Shown here one piece after another: positions 1 through 9,417 of a DNA stretch of 35,659 nucleotides. The position numbers and the translations under genes are program-made. Numbering within the stretch: the first letter of the stretch is position 1; every line of letters begins with the position of its first letter. The stretch is from assembly GCA_902630465.1 (NCBI GenBank), contig CACOVJ010000009.1, positions 1 through 35,659 of the forward strand, read 5' to 3'. A model generated the notes under the pieces. That model made no database searches and was not told the origin of the DNA. It saw nothing but the letters and a program-made list of their open reading frames with translations. The DNA is from an uncultured Alphaproteobacteria bacterium (GTDB taxonomy: Bacteria > Pseudomonadota > Alphaproteobacteria > HIMB59 > GCA-002718135).

Positions 1-971
1 ATTTTTATAGTCTTAAGAGTTTAAAAGTTGATGATAAAATTTTATTTTATAGTAACAATAAAGGAGAATTACTAAAAATAGACTTAAGTCTAGATTTTGA
101 AACTTATTTAGCAGTTGATATAAATGATCAAATTGTAATAAATAAAATAAATTTGCAAAAAGAGACATATCAGATTTCTAAAGAGTACAATATAGATCAA
201 TCTTTATATTCGGATGGTATAAAAAATAATATACCACAAGATATTTTAATAAAAATAATTAAACTTTTTAGTTTTGATTTAGACTTTCAAAGAGATATAA
301 AAAAAAATACTTTAGTTTCTGTATCTTATGAATTTGATCAAGTGATAAAAAATGATAAAATAAAATATAAAGATATAAATTATGCTTTAATTTCAATAAA
401 TGATAAAAAATTAGAATACTTCAAATTTTTAACGGATGATGGTTATATTGACTACTTTAATAGAGAGGGTAAAAATGTAAAAAAATCTATTTTAAAAACT
501 CCTTTAGATGGTGCTAGATTATCATCAAACTTTGGAATGAGAAAACATCCAATATCGGGATATAACAAAATGCATAAAGGGGTTGATTTTGCAGCTCCTT
601 TGGGAACTCCAATATATGCTGGAGGAAATGGTGTGGTTGAATATGTTGGTAAAAATGGTGGATATGGAAATTATATAAGGATTAGACATAATAATGAATA
701 CAAAACTGCTTATGCTCACTTATCAAGTTTTAAAAAAGGTATATCAAAAGGAGTTAGAGTTAATCAAGGAGATGTAATTGGGTTTGTAGGTAGCACTGGT
801 AATTCCACAGGACCACATTTACATTATGAAATTATATTTCAAAACAAACAAATTAATCCATTAAAATTAAAATTACCTTCTGGAAAAATTCTAAATGGGA
901 AAGAATTAAAAAGATTTATAAAAGAATATAATAAAATTTACGCTAATCATTTAAATTTATTGTATGAGTAA
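1..971 (+). CDS. M23-family murein metallopeptidase, 5'-truncated by window edge
   Basis: This is a zinc endopeptidase of the LytM/M23 type, expected to cut peptidoglycan cross-links in the periplasm. The frame is open from base 3 through to the stop at 969-971, so the real start, any signal peptide and the N-terminal part lie left of the window. An apparent TTG start at 153 is internal. The upstream part resembles the mixed alpha/beta domain that precedes the catalytic domain in MepM/YebA-like enzymes. The catalytic domain begins near base 505, with SNFGMRKHP, then HKGVD (His codon 573-575, Asp 585-587) and HLH (816-824), which are the usual zinc ligands and catalytic His. The gene converges on the DUF4167 gene with one base between stops. 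The family is secure; cleavage specificity is not visible. Confidence 0.93.
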   Translation, partial: FYSLKSLKVDDKILFYSNNKGELLKIDLSLDFETYLAVDINDQIVINKINLQKETYQISKEYNIDQSLYSDGIKNNIPQDILIKIIKLFSFDLDFQRDIKKNTLVSVSYEFDQVIKNDKIKYKDINYALISINDKKLEYFKFLTDDGYIDYFNREGKNVKKSILKTPLDGARLSSNFGMRKHPISGYNKMHKGVDFAAPLGTPIYAGGNGVVEYVGKNGGYGNYIRIRHNNEYKTAYAHLSSFKKGISKGVRVNQGDVIGFVGSTGNSTGPHLHYEIIFQNKQINPLKLKLPSGKILNGKELKRFIKEYNKIYANHLNLLYE

Positions 972-972
972 A

Positions 973-1389
973 TTATTTATTTGACCGAGTTCTTTTATCT
1001 TTAGAAGGTTCAGCTATAAAAGAGATAGATTCGATAGACTCTTCGTCTGTATTACTTTCTTCAGCTGATGTAGTAGGTATATCTTGGTTTTCTATCTGTT
1101 GTTCTTCAGATGTTGTATTTTTTGATTCATCAGATTGAATATTCTCTTCAATATTAATTCCTAATTCAATCATCAATCTATAGTAATGATCAGTATATTG
1201 ATAGTAATACTCAGATTGTACTCTATCTCCAGATCTAAAAGCCTCTTTTGCTAACTTTAGATATTTATTGTACTGCTGAGATACATTACCTCTGTTTCTA
1301 TTTTTATAGTTTGTAAAACCACCTATTTTTTTAAAACCAGGTCTTCTATTAGATTTATACGTTGTTCTACCGTTATTTTTTTTATACAT
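973..1389 (-). CDS. DUF4167 domain protein
   Basis: A 138-residue basic protein with the DUF4167 hallmark: an Arg/Asn/Gly-rich N-terminus followed by a helical segment at about residues 38-75 (YNKYLKLAKEAFRSGDRV, then a Tyr-rich stretch ending HYYRLM). The C-terminal half (about 80-138) is acidic, rich in Glu/Ser/Thr and probably disordered, ending in a basic tail. In Alphaproteobacteria this family commonly follows prfA-prmC, as here, but its molecular role is not known to me; an RNA or ribosome link is only suggested by the neighbours and basic N-terminus. The ATG at 1389 is 88 bases from the prmC stop, so it may be read from its own promoter as well as from the upstream operon. Confidence 0.85.
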   Translation of the reverse strand: MYKKNNGRTTYKSNRRPGFKKIGGFTNYKNRNRGNVSQQYNKYLKLAKEAFRSGDRVQSEYYYQYTDHYYRLMIELGINIEENIQSDESKNTTSEEQQIENQDIPTTSAEESNTDEESIESISFIAEPSKDKRTRSNK

Positions 1390-1477
1390 AATTTATGGAT
1401 TAAAAAGTTTAATTTTTTAATTAAAATAATTAATTTATATAATAAACTCTATACAGATATAAAAAAATAAATACAAC

Positions 1478-2308
1478 TTATATCTTAAAAAAGGTTAGAG
1501 TTCTGTCGATTTTTTGCAGATCTTTGGATATTTTTTTTAACTTTAAATTAGTGTCTGAAAAAATTTTTTTACAATCATTTAATTGATTGTAACCGATCTC
1601 ACAAATAAAAAAGGAATTTTTCTTCATTAATTTTTCTATTTTTTTGGCAAATAATTTATAAAATTTTAAACCATCCTTACCACCTAACAGAGCTACTTTT
1701 GGTTCATATTTTCTAATTTCGATTTGAAGATTTTTATACTGATTTTCATCAATATATGGTGGGTTAGAAATTACAAAATCAAATTTTTTTTTTATTTTAT
1801 TAATATTTGATATTTTTAAATTTACTTGATTGCTTAAGTTGTGAAAATTTACATTTTTTTTAGCAACCTGAATTGCTTTTTTTGAAATATCTATAGCCAT
1901 TATTTTAGAATTTTTTAATTCTTTAGCTAAAGAGATTGCTAAACAACCAGTGCCAGTGCCAATATCTAATATTTCATATTTTTTTGTTTTATCTTTTATA
2001 TTATGTATTACTTCTTCAATAATAAGTTCTGTTTCTGGACGCGGATCTAAAACATTTTTATTTACAAAAAACTCACTTTTCCAAAAATATTTTTTTCTTA
2101 AAATTTTTGATATAGGCTCTTTATTTAATCTTTTTAAAACTAATTTTTTAAAATATTTGATATCAATATTATTTATTTCCAAATTGCTAAGAATTATTTC
2201 CCTCTTGACATATGATGCCTCTTTTAGGAGAATTTTCAGATCTAATAAGGGATCTGGTATCTTTTCTTTTTTTAATTCTAAAAGACTCGAAAGAATAATT
2301 TCATTCAT
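1478..2308 (-). CDS. prmC: Peptide chain release factor N5-glutamine methyltransferase
   Basis: PrmC (HemK) methylates the Gln of the GGQ loop in class I release factors using S-adenosylmethionine. From the ATG at 2308 the protein has 276 residues. The SAM loop DIGTGTG is near 115-121 and the diagnostic NPPY motif near 182-185, after a helical N-terminal substrate-binding domain. The frame can be extended to a TTG at 2323, but that would place 23 bases inside prfA; the ATG gives an 8-base overlap and a family-like N-terminus, so I prefer it. It lies directly downstream of its substrate gene prfA in the same transcription unit, a conserved pairing. Its Lys content is high, in line with the AT-rich genome. 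Confidence 0.96.
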   Translation of the reverse strand: MNEIILSSLLELKKEKIPDPLLDLKILLKEASYVKREIILSNLEINNIDIKYFKKLVLKRLNKEPISKILRKKYFWKSEFFVNKNVLDPRPETELIIEEVIHNIKDKTKKYEILDIGTGTGCLAISLAKELKNSKIMAIDISKKAIQVAKKNVNFHNLSNQVNLKISNINKIKKKFDFVISNPPYIDENQYKNLQIEIRKYEPKVALLGGKDGLKFYKLFAKKIEKLMKKNSFFICEIGYNQLNDCKKIFSDTNLKLKKISKDLQKIDRTLTFFKI

Positions 2309-3374
2309 GTTTAATTTCTGCAAGTTTTTTACTTTCTTCTTCAGCTATAAGAGGATTAATTAAATCTTGAATATTACCCTCTAAAATTTCAGTCAAGTTA
2401 TATAGGGTTAGATTAATTCTATGATCAGATACTCTACCCTGTGGAAAGTTGTAGGTTCTTATTCTTTCAGATCTATCACCTGAACCTACTTGTGTTTTTC
2501 TTTGTTCTGATCTTTCTTTATTTTTTTGCTGCATTTCATTATCTAATAATCTTGATCTTAAAATTTTCATTGCTTTAGCTTTATTCTTATGTTGTGATTT
2601 TTCATCTTGCTGAGATACAACTATACCACTTGGAACATGTGTTATTCTTACAGCACTATCAGTTGTGTTAACAGATTGCCCACCGGGTCCACTTGATCTA
2701 AAAACATCAATTCTTAAATCTTTTTCTTCTATTTCTATATCAATTTCTTCAGCCTCTGGTAGCACTGCAACAGTTGCTGCAGAGGTATGTACTCTTCCAC
2801 TACTCTCTGTTGTGGGAACTCTCTGTACTCTATGAACTCCAGATTCAAACTTTAACTTTGAAAAAACATTTGAACCAGAAATATTACAAATAACTTCTTT
2901 AATACCTTTTAGACCTGTTTCAGAAATTGATAAAATTTCAAATTTCCATAAATTTATATCTGCATATTTTTGATACATTGATAATAAATCTGCCGCAAAT
3001 AATGAAGCTTCATCTCCTCCTGTTCCAGCTCTAATTTCTAAAATTGAATTTTTTGAATCATTCTCATCTTTTGGAATTAATAGCTTAAGAAGATCATTCT
3101 CTAATAATTTAATAATATTTTTTTTTTCTAATAATTCTGATTCTGCGATTTTTATTATTTCAATATCATTATCTTTAATCAATTCTTTTAGATTGATTAT
3201 TTCATTTTGCTCTTTTCTATATTCTTCAATTTTTTCAACTATGGGTTTTAATTCAGCATATTCTCTATTTAACTTAATTAAATTTTCAGTATTACTATTA
3301 TCCATGGTATTAAGAGAATTTTCAATTTGATTAAATTTATTTATAATATTAGAAAATTGTAGATCAAGATTCAT
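2301..3374 (-). CDS. prfA: Peptide chain release factor 1
   Basis: RF1 recognises UAA and UAG in the ribosomal A site and triggers peptide release. At 357 residues it has the usual family length. Visible landmarks are the GGDEAS stretch (119-124), the stop-codon-reading tripeptide in the form PTT (187-189, within VPTTESSGR, matching the PxT of RF1 rather than the SPF of RF2), and the GGQ motif at 231-233 within SSGPGGQSV. The GGQ glutamine is the target of PrmC, encoded immediately downstream. The ATG at 3374 overlaps the end of hisS by 11 bases, suggesting translational coupling in the operon that starts at lysC. Confidence 0.98.
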   Translation of the reverse strand: MNLDLQFSNIINKFNQIENSLNTMDNSNTENLIKLNREYAELKPIVEKIEEYRKEQNEIINLKELIKDNDIEIIKIAESELLEKKNIIKLLENDLLKLLIPKDENDSKNSILEIRAGTGGDEASLFAADLLSMYQKYADINLWKFEILSISETGLKGIKEVICNISGSNVFSKLKFESGVHRVQRVPTTESSGRVHTSAATVAVLPEAEEIDIEIEEKDLRIDVFRSSGPGGQSVNTTDSAVRITHVPSGIVVSQQDEKSQHKNKAKAMKILRSRLLDNEMQQKNKERSEQRKTQVGSGDRSERIRTYNFPQGRVSDHRINLTLYNLTEILEGNIQDLINPLIAEEESKKLAEIKHE

Positions 3375-4605
3375 CGTTTATAAAACTTTTAATATTTTCA
3401 ATATTTATTTCTTTTTGCTCACCAGTATTCATTTTTTTTATTTGAAAGTTATTTTTTTTATATTCATTTTCTCCTATTATAATTACATAATTTGCTTTAT
3501 TCAAATTTGCTTTGGACAACGATTTTTTTAAATTGTATTTATAATTCCAATAAAATATAATTTGATTTTCTTTTAAATATTTAATAACTTTTTGAAGGTG
3601 GTTTTTAAATTTTTTGTCTGTAATTGCTAAATGAATATAAGGAGGTGAGACAAAATTTTCCTCCATCAACATTGAAATTCTCTCAACCCCAGCTGCCCAG
3701 CCAATGCCTGAAATATCTGGACCACCTAAAATATTTATTAGGCCATCATATCTACCTCCACCAAGAATAGTATCTTGAGCACCTAAATCTTTAGTCTTAA
3801 ATTCAAAAACAGTACCACAATAATAATCTAAACCTCTTACAAGTTTATTATTTTCTACAAAACTAATATTATAGGCTTCTAATCCACTTTTTACTTCTTC
3901 ATAGTGATTCATAGTTTCTTTCGAAATGTATTCTTGAATAAGAGGTGCATTATTTGAAATTTCTATGTCATTTTTTTCTTTAGAATCTAATATTCTAAGG
4001 GGATTAGAGTAAATTTTTTTTCTACTTTCTTCAGATAATTTTATTTTATTATTTTCAAAATATTTTTCTAATTCTAATTTATATTTAACAAGATTATTTT
4101 TTTTTCCTAAACAATTAATATGTAATTCAAATTTATGGTTTGTAATAATTGATTTAAGTATATCATTTCCAAGAGTTATTAGTTCTAAATCAACAATTGG
4201 ATCATCTGCTCCAAAAACTTCAAAATTTATTTGATTGAACTGTCTATATCTGCCTTTTTGAGGTCTTTCTCTCCTAAACATCTGTCCAATTCCATACACT
4301 TTTAGAGGCAAGTCATTTAGTAAATTATTAGTAATTGCTGCTCTAATCATAGGAGTTGTATATTCAGGTCGAAGTGTTAATAAATCTTCATTCCTATCCT
4401 TAAAAGTGTACATTTCTTTCAAAACAACATCTGAATACTCTCCAAGAGGTTTTGAAAATAATTCAGTAAATTCAAATATTGGTGTTTTCATTTCACTAAA
4501 ACTATATAAGGAAGCATATTTTGCTACTTTTTCGCGAATTATGTTGTATTTCTTTAGCTCAGAACCATATAAATCATGAGTTCCTCTTACTGATCTTAGT
4601 TTCAT
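3364..4605 (-). CDS. hisS: Histidyl-tRNA synthetase
   Basis: This class II aminoacyl-tRNA synthetase charges tRNA-His. The 413-residue protein shows class II motif 2 ([15 protein letters not shown]), a GADDP stretch and the HisRS-specific [15 protein letters not shown] segment near residue 258, followed by the motif 3 region ([11 protein letters not shown]). The C-terminal roughly 90 residues form the anticodon-binding domain; they are short and lysine-rich but the domain is present. The ATG at 4605 follows the ispG stop by one base. The order ispG-hisS-prfA is typical of Alphaproteobacteria. Nothing suggests a paralogue such as HisZ: the histidine-binding motifs are intact. Confidence 0.97.
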   Translation of the reverse strand: MKLRSVRGTHDLYGSELKKYNIIREKVAKYASLYSFSEMKTPIFEFTELFSKPLGEYSDVVLKEMYTFKDRNEDLLTLRPEYTTPMIRAAITNNLLNDLPLKVYGIGQMFRRERPQKGRYRQFNQINFEVFGADDPIVDLELITLGNDILKSIITNHKFELHINCLGKKNNLVKYKLELEKYFENNKIKLSEESRKKIYSNPLRILDSKEKNDIEISNNAPLIQEYISKETMNHYEEVKSGLEAYNISFVENNKLVRGLDYYCGTVFEFKTKDLGAQDTILGGGRYDGLINILGGPDISGIGWAAGVERISMLMEENFVSPPYIHLAITDKKFKNHLQKVIKYLKENQIIFYWNYKYNLKKSLSKANLNKANYVIIIGENEYKKNNFQIKKMNTGEQKEINIENIKSFINDES

Positions 4606-4606
4606 A

Positions 4607-5704
4607 CTATTTTACCATTTGAATATTGTTTGATCTTTCTCTAATTAATTTTTCTAAATACTCTTCTAAATCAATATTCTTAACAACATTATTTTTTTTT
4701 CCATCAAGATAAATCATATGTGTGCCATTTCCGCCACCTGTCACTCCAATATCAGTCATTGTAGCTTCACCTGGTCCATTAACTACACATCCAATTATTG
4801 AAACTGTTATTGGAGTAGAAATATCATCTAATTTTTTTTCTAAATTTTTTACTGTATCTATAACTTGGAATTGTTGTCTAGCACACGAAGGACAAGAAAT
4901 AATCTTCACACCCCTATTCCTCAAACCAAGACTTTTTAATATCTCAAAACCAACTCTTACTTCCTCTTCTGGTTCATCTGACAATGATACTCGAATTGTA
5001 TCACCTATCCCTTTTAATAATAGATTTCCTATACCTATTGATGATTTTATAGATCCTGTTCTCTTACCTCCAGCCTCTGTTATTCCCAAATGTAACGGAT
5101 AATCACATATTTCAGATAGTTTATTATAAGCTTCAACAGACATAAAGATATCTGAGGATTTTACACTGATTTTGAAATTGGTAAAATCATTGTCTTCAAG
5201 TATTTTTATATTGAGTTTTGCACTTTCAACTAATGCTACAGGGTTTGGCTCTGAATGTTTATCTAATATTTGTTTTTCTAAACTACCTGCATTTACTCCA
5301 ATTCTAATAGAACAATTATAATCTTTAGCCGCTTTTATTACTTCTTTAATCCTATCAATATTGCCAATATTACCTGGATTAATCCTAATACATGCTGCTC
5401 CATTTTTTGCCGCCTCTATTGCTCTTTGATAATGAAAATGAATATCTGCAACAATTGGAACAGAGCTGTGCTTTACTATTTCTTTTAATGCATTAGAAGA
5501 ATCTTTATCTGGAACTGATACCCTTACGACATCAGCTCCTAATTTTGCTGCTCTTTCAATTTGAGCAATAGTTTCTTTGCTATCTGATGTTAAAGTATTA
5601 GTCATTGTTTGAACAGCTATTGGATTATTACCACCAATTTTTACCTTACCTACATTAACTGTACGTGATTTTCTTCGATTAATTTTTTGATAGTCTCTTA
5701 GCAT
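4607..5704 (-). CDS. ispG: 4-hydroxy-3-methylbut-2-enyl diphosphate synthase (GcpE)
   Basis: IspG carries out the penultimate step of the MEP isoprenoid pathway, the reductive ring opening of methylerythritol cyclodiphosphate, using a [4Fe-4S] cluster. The 365-residue protein has an N-terminal TIM-barrel-like domain (for example [10 protein letters not shown] near 87-96) and the C-terminal cluster-binding domain. The cluster ligands are visible: Cys271 and Cys274 in CPSC, Cys306, and Glu313 in GPGEA. It starts with ATG at 5704, four bases after the rodZ-like gene. The enzyme needs a ferredoxin or flavodoxin electron donor; a ferredoxin-NADP reductase lies at 29695-30708, which could feed it indirectly (inference). 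Confidence 0.97.
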   Translation of the reverse strand: MLRDYQKINRRKSRTVNVGKVKIGGNNPIAVQTMTNTLTSDSKETIAQIERAAKLGADVVRVSVPDKDSSNALKEIVKHSSVPIVADIHFHYQRAIEAAKNGAACIRINPGNIGNIDRIKEVIKAAKDYNCSIRIGVNAGSLEKQILDKHSEPNPVALVESAKLNIKILEDNDFTNFKISVKSSDIFMSVEAYNKLSEICDYPLHLGITEAGGKRTGSIKSSIGIGNLLLKGIGDTIRVSLSDEPEEEVRVGFEILKSLGLRNRGVKIISCPSCARQQFQVIDTVKNLEKKLDDISTPITVSIIGCVVNGPGEATMTDIGVTGGGNGTHMIYLDGKKNNVVKNIDLEEYLEKLIRERSNNIQMVK

Positions 5705-5708
5705 TAAG

Positions 5709-6515
5709 CTAATTGTTAAAATTGCTGTCTAGTATAAGAGAATCAACAACTTCTCCATATTTACCAATTTTACCCCTAACATCATTATTAATTATAACTA
5801 AAATATTACCAGCATTTCCAGCGGTTATGTTGTATTCTAATCTCATGTCATAACTGAATTCTTCATCTTTTTCCATTAATTGGCTCAATATTATATTATT
5901 AGATTCATCTCGTAATTGCAACCAAGTTGAATTTAGAATTTTAAGAGTAATCTTAGAATAATTTGCAATTTTATTAGAGTTGGTTGAAGCGTTGGCGCTT
6001 ATATAATCTTTTGATTCATTTATAAATTTTGTGTCAGTATTATTTTCTGACTCCATAAAATCTGTATTGTTTAAATTAGCTTCTTCGATTATGGGATTAT
6101 AATCTTCTGGTAAGTCAGGAATTAGTGCATAATCAATAGATTGATCATCCTCTCTAACAAATAATAAATAAAAAGTGCTAAATATTACTAAAATTAGAGT
6201 TGCTGGTATAAATTTTTGAAATTTAAATGCATTTCTTTCAAATTTAGGTTTTGCGAGTGTTTTAATCGAAGATATTTTAATATATGAGATTTGATCTTTG
6301 TAATCATTAACTATTTTATCATAATCTAATTCTAATAATCTACTATAACTTCTAACATGGCCAATATAAAATATCGAATCTCTAATATTAATTTGTTTAT
6401 CAGTCTCAATATCTCTTATTATACTTTGTGATATATTCAATTCTTTAGAAACATCTTCTATTGATAATTTTTTTGATATCCTATTTGATTTAATTATTTG
6501 ACCAACTTTTATCAT
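5709..6515 (-). CDS. RodZ-like HTH / membrane / DUF4115 protein
   Basis: A 268-residue bitopic membrane protein with the RodZ architecture. A Xre-type helix-turn-helix region sits at about residues 4-65 ([12 protein letters not shown], then the recognition-helix area), then a basic linker, one transmembrane helix at about 102-120, a low-complexity Asn/Glu-rich linker (about 125-185) and a C-terminal DUF4115-like beta domain (about 188-265, with [10 protein letters not shown]). RodZ connects MreB filaments to the wall-elongation machinery in other bacteria; the same role is inferred here. No mreB lies in the window. Position between lysC and ispG is usual for Alphaproteobacteria. Its ATG overlaps the lysC stop as ATGA. 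Confidence 0.85.
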   Translation of the reverse strand: MIKVGQIIKSNRISKKLSIEDVSKELNISQSIIRDIETDKQINIRDSIFYIGHVRSYSRLLELDYDKIVNDYKDQISYIKISSIKTLAKPKFERNAFKFQKFIPATLILVIFSTFYLLFVREDDQSIDYALIPDLPEDYNPIIEEANLNNTDFMESENNTDTKFINESKDYISANASTNSNKIANYSKITLKILNSTWLQLRDESNNIILSQLMEKDEEFSYDMRLEYNITAGNAGNILVIINNDVRGKIGKYGEVVDSLILDSNFNN

Positions 6516-7726
6516 TTTACTTTCAAATTATAAGCTTCGTGCAAAGATTTAACAGCTATATTCGTATACTTTTCATCAATTAAAACACTTATTTTAATTT
6601 CTGAAGTAGATATTGCAAGTATATTAATAGAATTATCTGCTAATGTTTTAAACATTTTCTTGGCTACTCCAGATTGTGACATCATACCCATACCAATTAC
6701 TGAAATTTTTGATACCTTTTTATCTGTTTTTATAGAACTAAAATCTAATTTATTAATATTCGTTTTTAGCACATTATTAGCTAAGTTTACTTCATCATTA
6801 GGAACTGTAAAAGTAATATTTGCTGTAATACCATCTTGTGAAATATTTTGAACAATCATATCTACATTAATATTCTGATCTGCTAATAATCCAAATAATA
6901 GTGCAGAAATACCTGGGCGATCTGGAATACCAGAAATGGTTATTTTTGATTCATTCTTACTATAGCTAACACCACTTACTATTTCCTTTTCAATTAATTT
7001 CTTATCATCTAATATTAATGTTCCTGGTTTTTTGGATATTGATGATATAACTTGTAAGACTAAATTATTTTTCATAGCAAGCTCAACTGACCTAGTATGT
7101 AAAACTTTTGCACCTGTTGAGGACATTTCTAACATTTCTTCAAATGCTAACTTTGGTATTTGTTTTGCTTCTGGCACAATATTTGGATCAGTTGTATAAA
7201 CACCGTCAACATCAGTATAGATATCACATCTTTTAGCATCTACAGCAGAAGCAATTGCTACAGCTGTTGTATCAGACCCTCCACGTCCTAAAGAAGTAAT
7301 ATGGCCTTCCTGATTAATTCCTTGGAAACCGGCCAAAACAATTACATCAAAATTTTTTAAAAATTCATTTATTCTTTCTTTATCAATATTTAATATTTTA
7401 GCTTTTTGATAATTATTATCTGTTACTATTGGTATTTGCCAACCTAATAACGGAATACTTTTAATATCCCTTTTTTTTAAAATTGCAGATAATAAACCAA
7501 CAGTTACACTTTCGCCTGAAGTCAATATTAGATCGTTTTCTATTTTTTCATCTGAACTTACATCATCAATATATTTTTGCATTTCATTTGTAACCCCTGA
7601 CATTGCAGATAAAACAACAATGAGCTTATTTAATTTTGCTTCTTTAATTACAATATCTGCAACATTTTTTATTTTATCTATACTGCCTACAGATGTTCCA
7701 CCAAATTTCATTACAATAAGATTCAT
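6512..7726 (-). CDS. lysC: Aspartate kinase
   Basis: Aspartokinase phosphorylates L-aspartate, the entry step to lysine, threonine, methionine and diaminopimelate. The 404-residue protein has the N-terminal kinase motif MKFGGTSVG (6-14), the LGRGGSDTTAVAIA loop near 147-160 that contacts aspartate and ATP, and TDVDGVYTTDPNIV, followed by two ACT domains (roughly 260-404). Those domains normally mediate allosteric inhibition by Lys and/or Thr; the effector cannot be read by eye. It is the first gene of the minus-strand unit running to DUF4167 and is divergent from ubiG across 65 bases. There is no purine-rich Shine-Dalgarno just before the ATG. Confidence 0.96.
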   Translation of the reverse strand: MNLIVMKFGGTSVGSIDKIKNVADIVIKEAKLNKLIVVLSAMSGVTNEMQKYIDDVSSDEKIENDLILTSGESVTVGLLSAILKKRDIKSIPLLGWQIPIVTDNNYQKAKILNIDKERINEFLKNFDVIVLAGFQGINQEGHITSLGRGGSDTTAVAIASAVDAKRCDIYTDVDGVYTTDPNIVPEAKQIPKLAFEEMLEMSSTGAKVLHTRSVELAMKNNLVLQVISSISKKPGTLILDDKKLIEKEIVSGVSYSKNESKITISGIPDRPGISALLFGLLADQNINVDMIVQNISQDGITANITFTVPNDEVNLANNVLKTNINKLDFSSIKTDKKVSKISVIGMGMMSQSGVAKKMFKTLADNSINILAISTSEIKISVLIDEKYTNIAVKSLHEAYNLKVK

Positions 7727-7791
7727 TGACTTAAAAAAAAATTAAATTAACTCTGGTAATATAATTATTGAAATAAAAAACAAGTAGTTTG
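7727..7791. promoter_or_regulatory. Shared lysC/ubiG divergent promoter region
   Basis: These 65 bases separate the starts of lysC (minus) and ubiG (plus), so promoters for both genes, or at least their -10 elements, should lie here or just inside the genes. On the plus strand a perfect TATAAT at 7760-7765 could act as the ubiG -10, predicting a transcript start near 7772 and a leader of about 20 bases. No good -35 sits 16-18 bases upstream of it. Because the region is almost pure A/T, a chance TATAAT is quite possible. I see no inverted repeat strong enough to call an operator. Confidence 0.35.
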
Positions 7792-8493
7792 ATGTCGACA
7801 AAAAATATTAATTCAGAGTATGAACATTTTAACAAATTATCAGAAGAGTGGTGGAATGAAAATGGCAAATTTAATGTTTTGCATCGCATAAGGCCAGTTA
7901 GGATTGATTATATATTATCTCAGTTAAATACAAAAAATCTAAAAACTCTAGATATTCTTGATGTCGGATGTGGCGGAGGATTAGTTAGCGAATCTCTATC
8001 AAGACTCGGAGGAAGAGTTACTGGAGTGGATTTTGTGGAAAATAATATTAAAGTTGCACAAGCTCACGCAAGAAACAAAGGTCTGCATATCAATTATATG
8101 CATGGGGATGTTGAAAAAATTAAATTCGAAAATAAATTTGACTTAATAATTATTTTTGAAGTTTTAGAGCATTTAAATGATTGGAGATCTTTTATATTTA
8201 AAATAGAAAAAATTTTAAAAAAAAAAGGTAAAATAATTATTTCTACAATTAATAGAAATATTATTTCCAAATTAACTGCTATTTATTTAGCAGAAAATAT
8301 ATTAAAATGGATACCAAAAAATACACATAAGTATCATAGCTTTATCAAACCAAATGAAATTGAAAAGGAGATGAAGATGTACGGTCTCTCTCTTGAAGAT
8401 ACTAAAGGATTAATATTTAATCCAATTGATTTTACTTGGAAGTTGTCTAAAAACACAAAAGTTAATTACTTTTGTACTTATTTAAAAAATTAA
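7792..8493 (+). CDS. ubiG: Ubiquinone biosynthesis O-methyltransferase
   Basis: UbiG performs both O-methylations of ubiquinone biosynthesis with S-adenosylmethionine. From the ATG at 7792 the protein has 233 residues; a TTG directly upstream (7789) is open but less likely. The N-terminus has the UbiG pattern EYEHFNKLSEEWWNENGKF followed by LHRIRPVR. SAM motif I reads DVGCGGG (57-63), and the acidic end of strand 2 is GVDFVENN. The later stretch WIPKNTHKYHSFIKP, close to family WVPKGTHDWxKF, is also diagnostic. It converges on the DUF1178 gene with interleaved stops (TTAA at 8490-8493). A COQ9-family gene at the right edge belongs to the same pathway. Confidence 0.96.
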   Translation: MSTKNINSEYEHFNKLSEEWWNENGKFNVLHRIRPVRIDYILSQLNTKNLKTLDILDVGCGGGLVSESLSRLGGRVTGVDFVENNIKVAQAHARNKGLHINYMHGDVEKIKFENKFDLIIIFEVLEHLNDWRSFIFKIEKILKKKGKIIISTINRNIISKLTAIYLAENILKWIPKNTHKYHSFIKPNEIEKEMKMYGLSLEDTKGLIFNPIDFTWKLSKNTKVNYFCTYLKN

Positions 8494-8903
8494 TTTGTTT
8501 TTTTAGTCGAAAATGGAAGTGGCAGTACATCTATTTCTTCTTCAATCAATTCTTTAGTTTGATCTAGTGTCGCTTCTCCATAAATAGACCTTTCTTGAGT
8601 TTCACCATATTTCATTCTCTTTGCTTCTTCTGTAAACTTATCTCCAACATAATCAAAATCTTTCTCAATAATTTTTCTTAATTTAGAAATATTTGATGCT
8701 ACTGATTTTTTTTTCTTATTAATTTTAGAGTTACTTTTTTTATTTAAATTTGGTGTCATTAATCCTTTTTCAATACTAGAACTATTACAAGAAGGGCAAT
8801 TAATTAAGTTTTTTTTCTTTTGCCTCAAATATTCATTGGATGTGTCAAACCATCCTTCAAAACTATATTCGCAATTATTACATTTAAGATTAAAGATTAT
8901 CAT
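8490..8903 (-). CDS. DUF1178 zinc-ribbon protein
   Basis: A 137-residue protein of the DUF1178 family. It begins MIIFNLKCNNCEYSFEGWF and carries two CxxC pairs, Cys8/Cys11 and Cys36/Cys39, forming a likely zinc ribbon. A lysine-rich linker follows (about 54-75), then a conserved-looking helical segment that includes RKIIEKDFDYVGDKFTEEA and GEATLDQTKELIEEEI near the C-terminus. The function of the family is not known to me. In Alphaproteobacteria it normally sits next to ubiG/lysC, as here. Its stop is interleaved with the ubiG stop. The upstream gene (8921-9391, same strand) is 17 bases away, so the two are probably co-transcribed. Confidence 0.87.
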   Translation of the reverse strand: MIIFNLKCNNCEYSFEGWFDTSNEYLRQKKKNLINCPSCNSSSIEKGLMTPNLNKKSNSKINKKKKSVASNISKLRKIIEKDFDYVGDKFTEEAKRMKYGETQERSIYGEATLDQTKELIEEEIDVLPLPFSTKKTN

Positions 8904-8920
8904 ATTAACAATATTGTGTT

Positions 8921-9391
8921 TTATTCTTTTTTTTCAATGTTAATTATTTTATCTTCTATCTCTAATTCTAAAATTAATGAATTTTTTTCGTATTTTACTT
9001 TGCAATTAGTACCATTAGTTATAGCTATACCGGTCATTGGAATACAATTATAATTAAATATTTTTTTTGTTTTATAGTCTTTAATGTTTATTTTGATAGT
9101 TTCTTTAATACATATAAAAAGTAAGTTTTTTTTATTTTCAAAATTCAGATTTGATACAGGGTTTTTGAAAAATTTTAGCATAACACCTAATTTATTACTT
9201 TCATTTTCGATAAAGTTAGTAAATTCAACATTTTCTTCTACTTCATTGTAAATATTTAAATTTAGATTTCGTAACTTTTCAATTATTTTATATTTTAAGA
9301 TTTCTAGTAAAACAATGCCACTAATCTTGGGATTTATTGATGATAGTTCTTCCTTTATAAAAATCTCAATTTGTTTAAATAGATCTTTCAT
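8921..9391 (-). CDS. Unrecognised 156-residue protein
   Basis: I do not recognise this protein. It has no signal peptide and no long hydrophobic helix. The N-terminal half looks helical (LLEILKYKIIEKLRNLN at about 28-44). The C-terminal half looks beta-rich, including TGIAITNGTNCKVKYEKN and LILELEIEDK, with Cys residues only at about 94, 115 and 129. In related alphaproteobacterial loci the space between DUF1178 and the NDUFAF5-like methyltransferase usually holds a carbon-nitrogen hydrolase, glutaredoxin and a ComF-like gene; this protein shows none of their motifs (no CPYC glutaredoxin site). It is divergent from the methyltransferase across 26 bases and is probably co-transcribed with DUF1178. 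Coding status is supported by the tight fit between neighbours. Confidence 0.7.
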   Translation of the reverse strand: MKDLFKQIEIFIKEELSSINPKISGIVLLEILKYKIIEKLRNLNLNIYNEVEENVEFTNFIENESNKLGVMLKFFKNPVSNLNFENKKNLLFICIKETIKINIKDYKTKKIFNYNCIPMTGIAITNGTNCKVKYEKNSLILELEIEDKIINIEKKE

Positions 9392-9417
9392 ATGATGATA
9401 TTACACACTTAAATAAA

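Noticed and set aside
1390-1477. AT-only inverted repeats between prmC and DUF4167 as a terminator
   Set aside because: Arms such as TTAATTA/TAATTAA with no G or C pairs give negligible stability, and such repeats are expected by chance at this base composition.
2309-2323. Extended prmC start at the TTG 2323
   Set aside because: The in-frame ATG at 2308 gives a family-like N-terminus and a shorter 8-base overlap with prfA; the extra five residues have no family support.
4722-5102. Plus-strand open frame antisense to ispG
   Set aside because: Its translation is proline/serine/isoleucine-rich without motifs and is the mirror of a well-conserved enzyme gene; a shadow frame.
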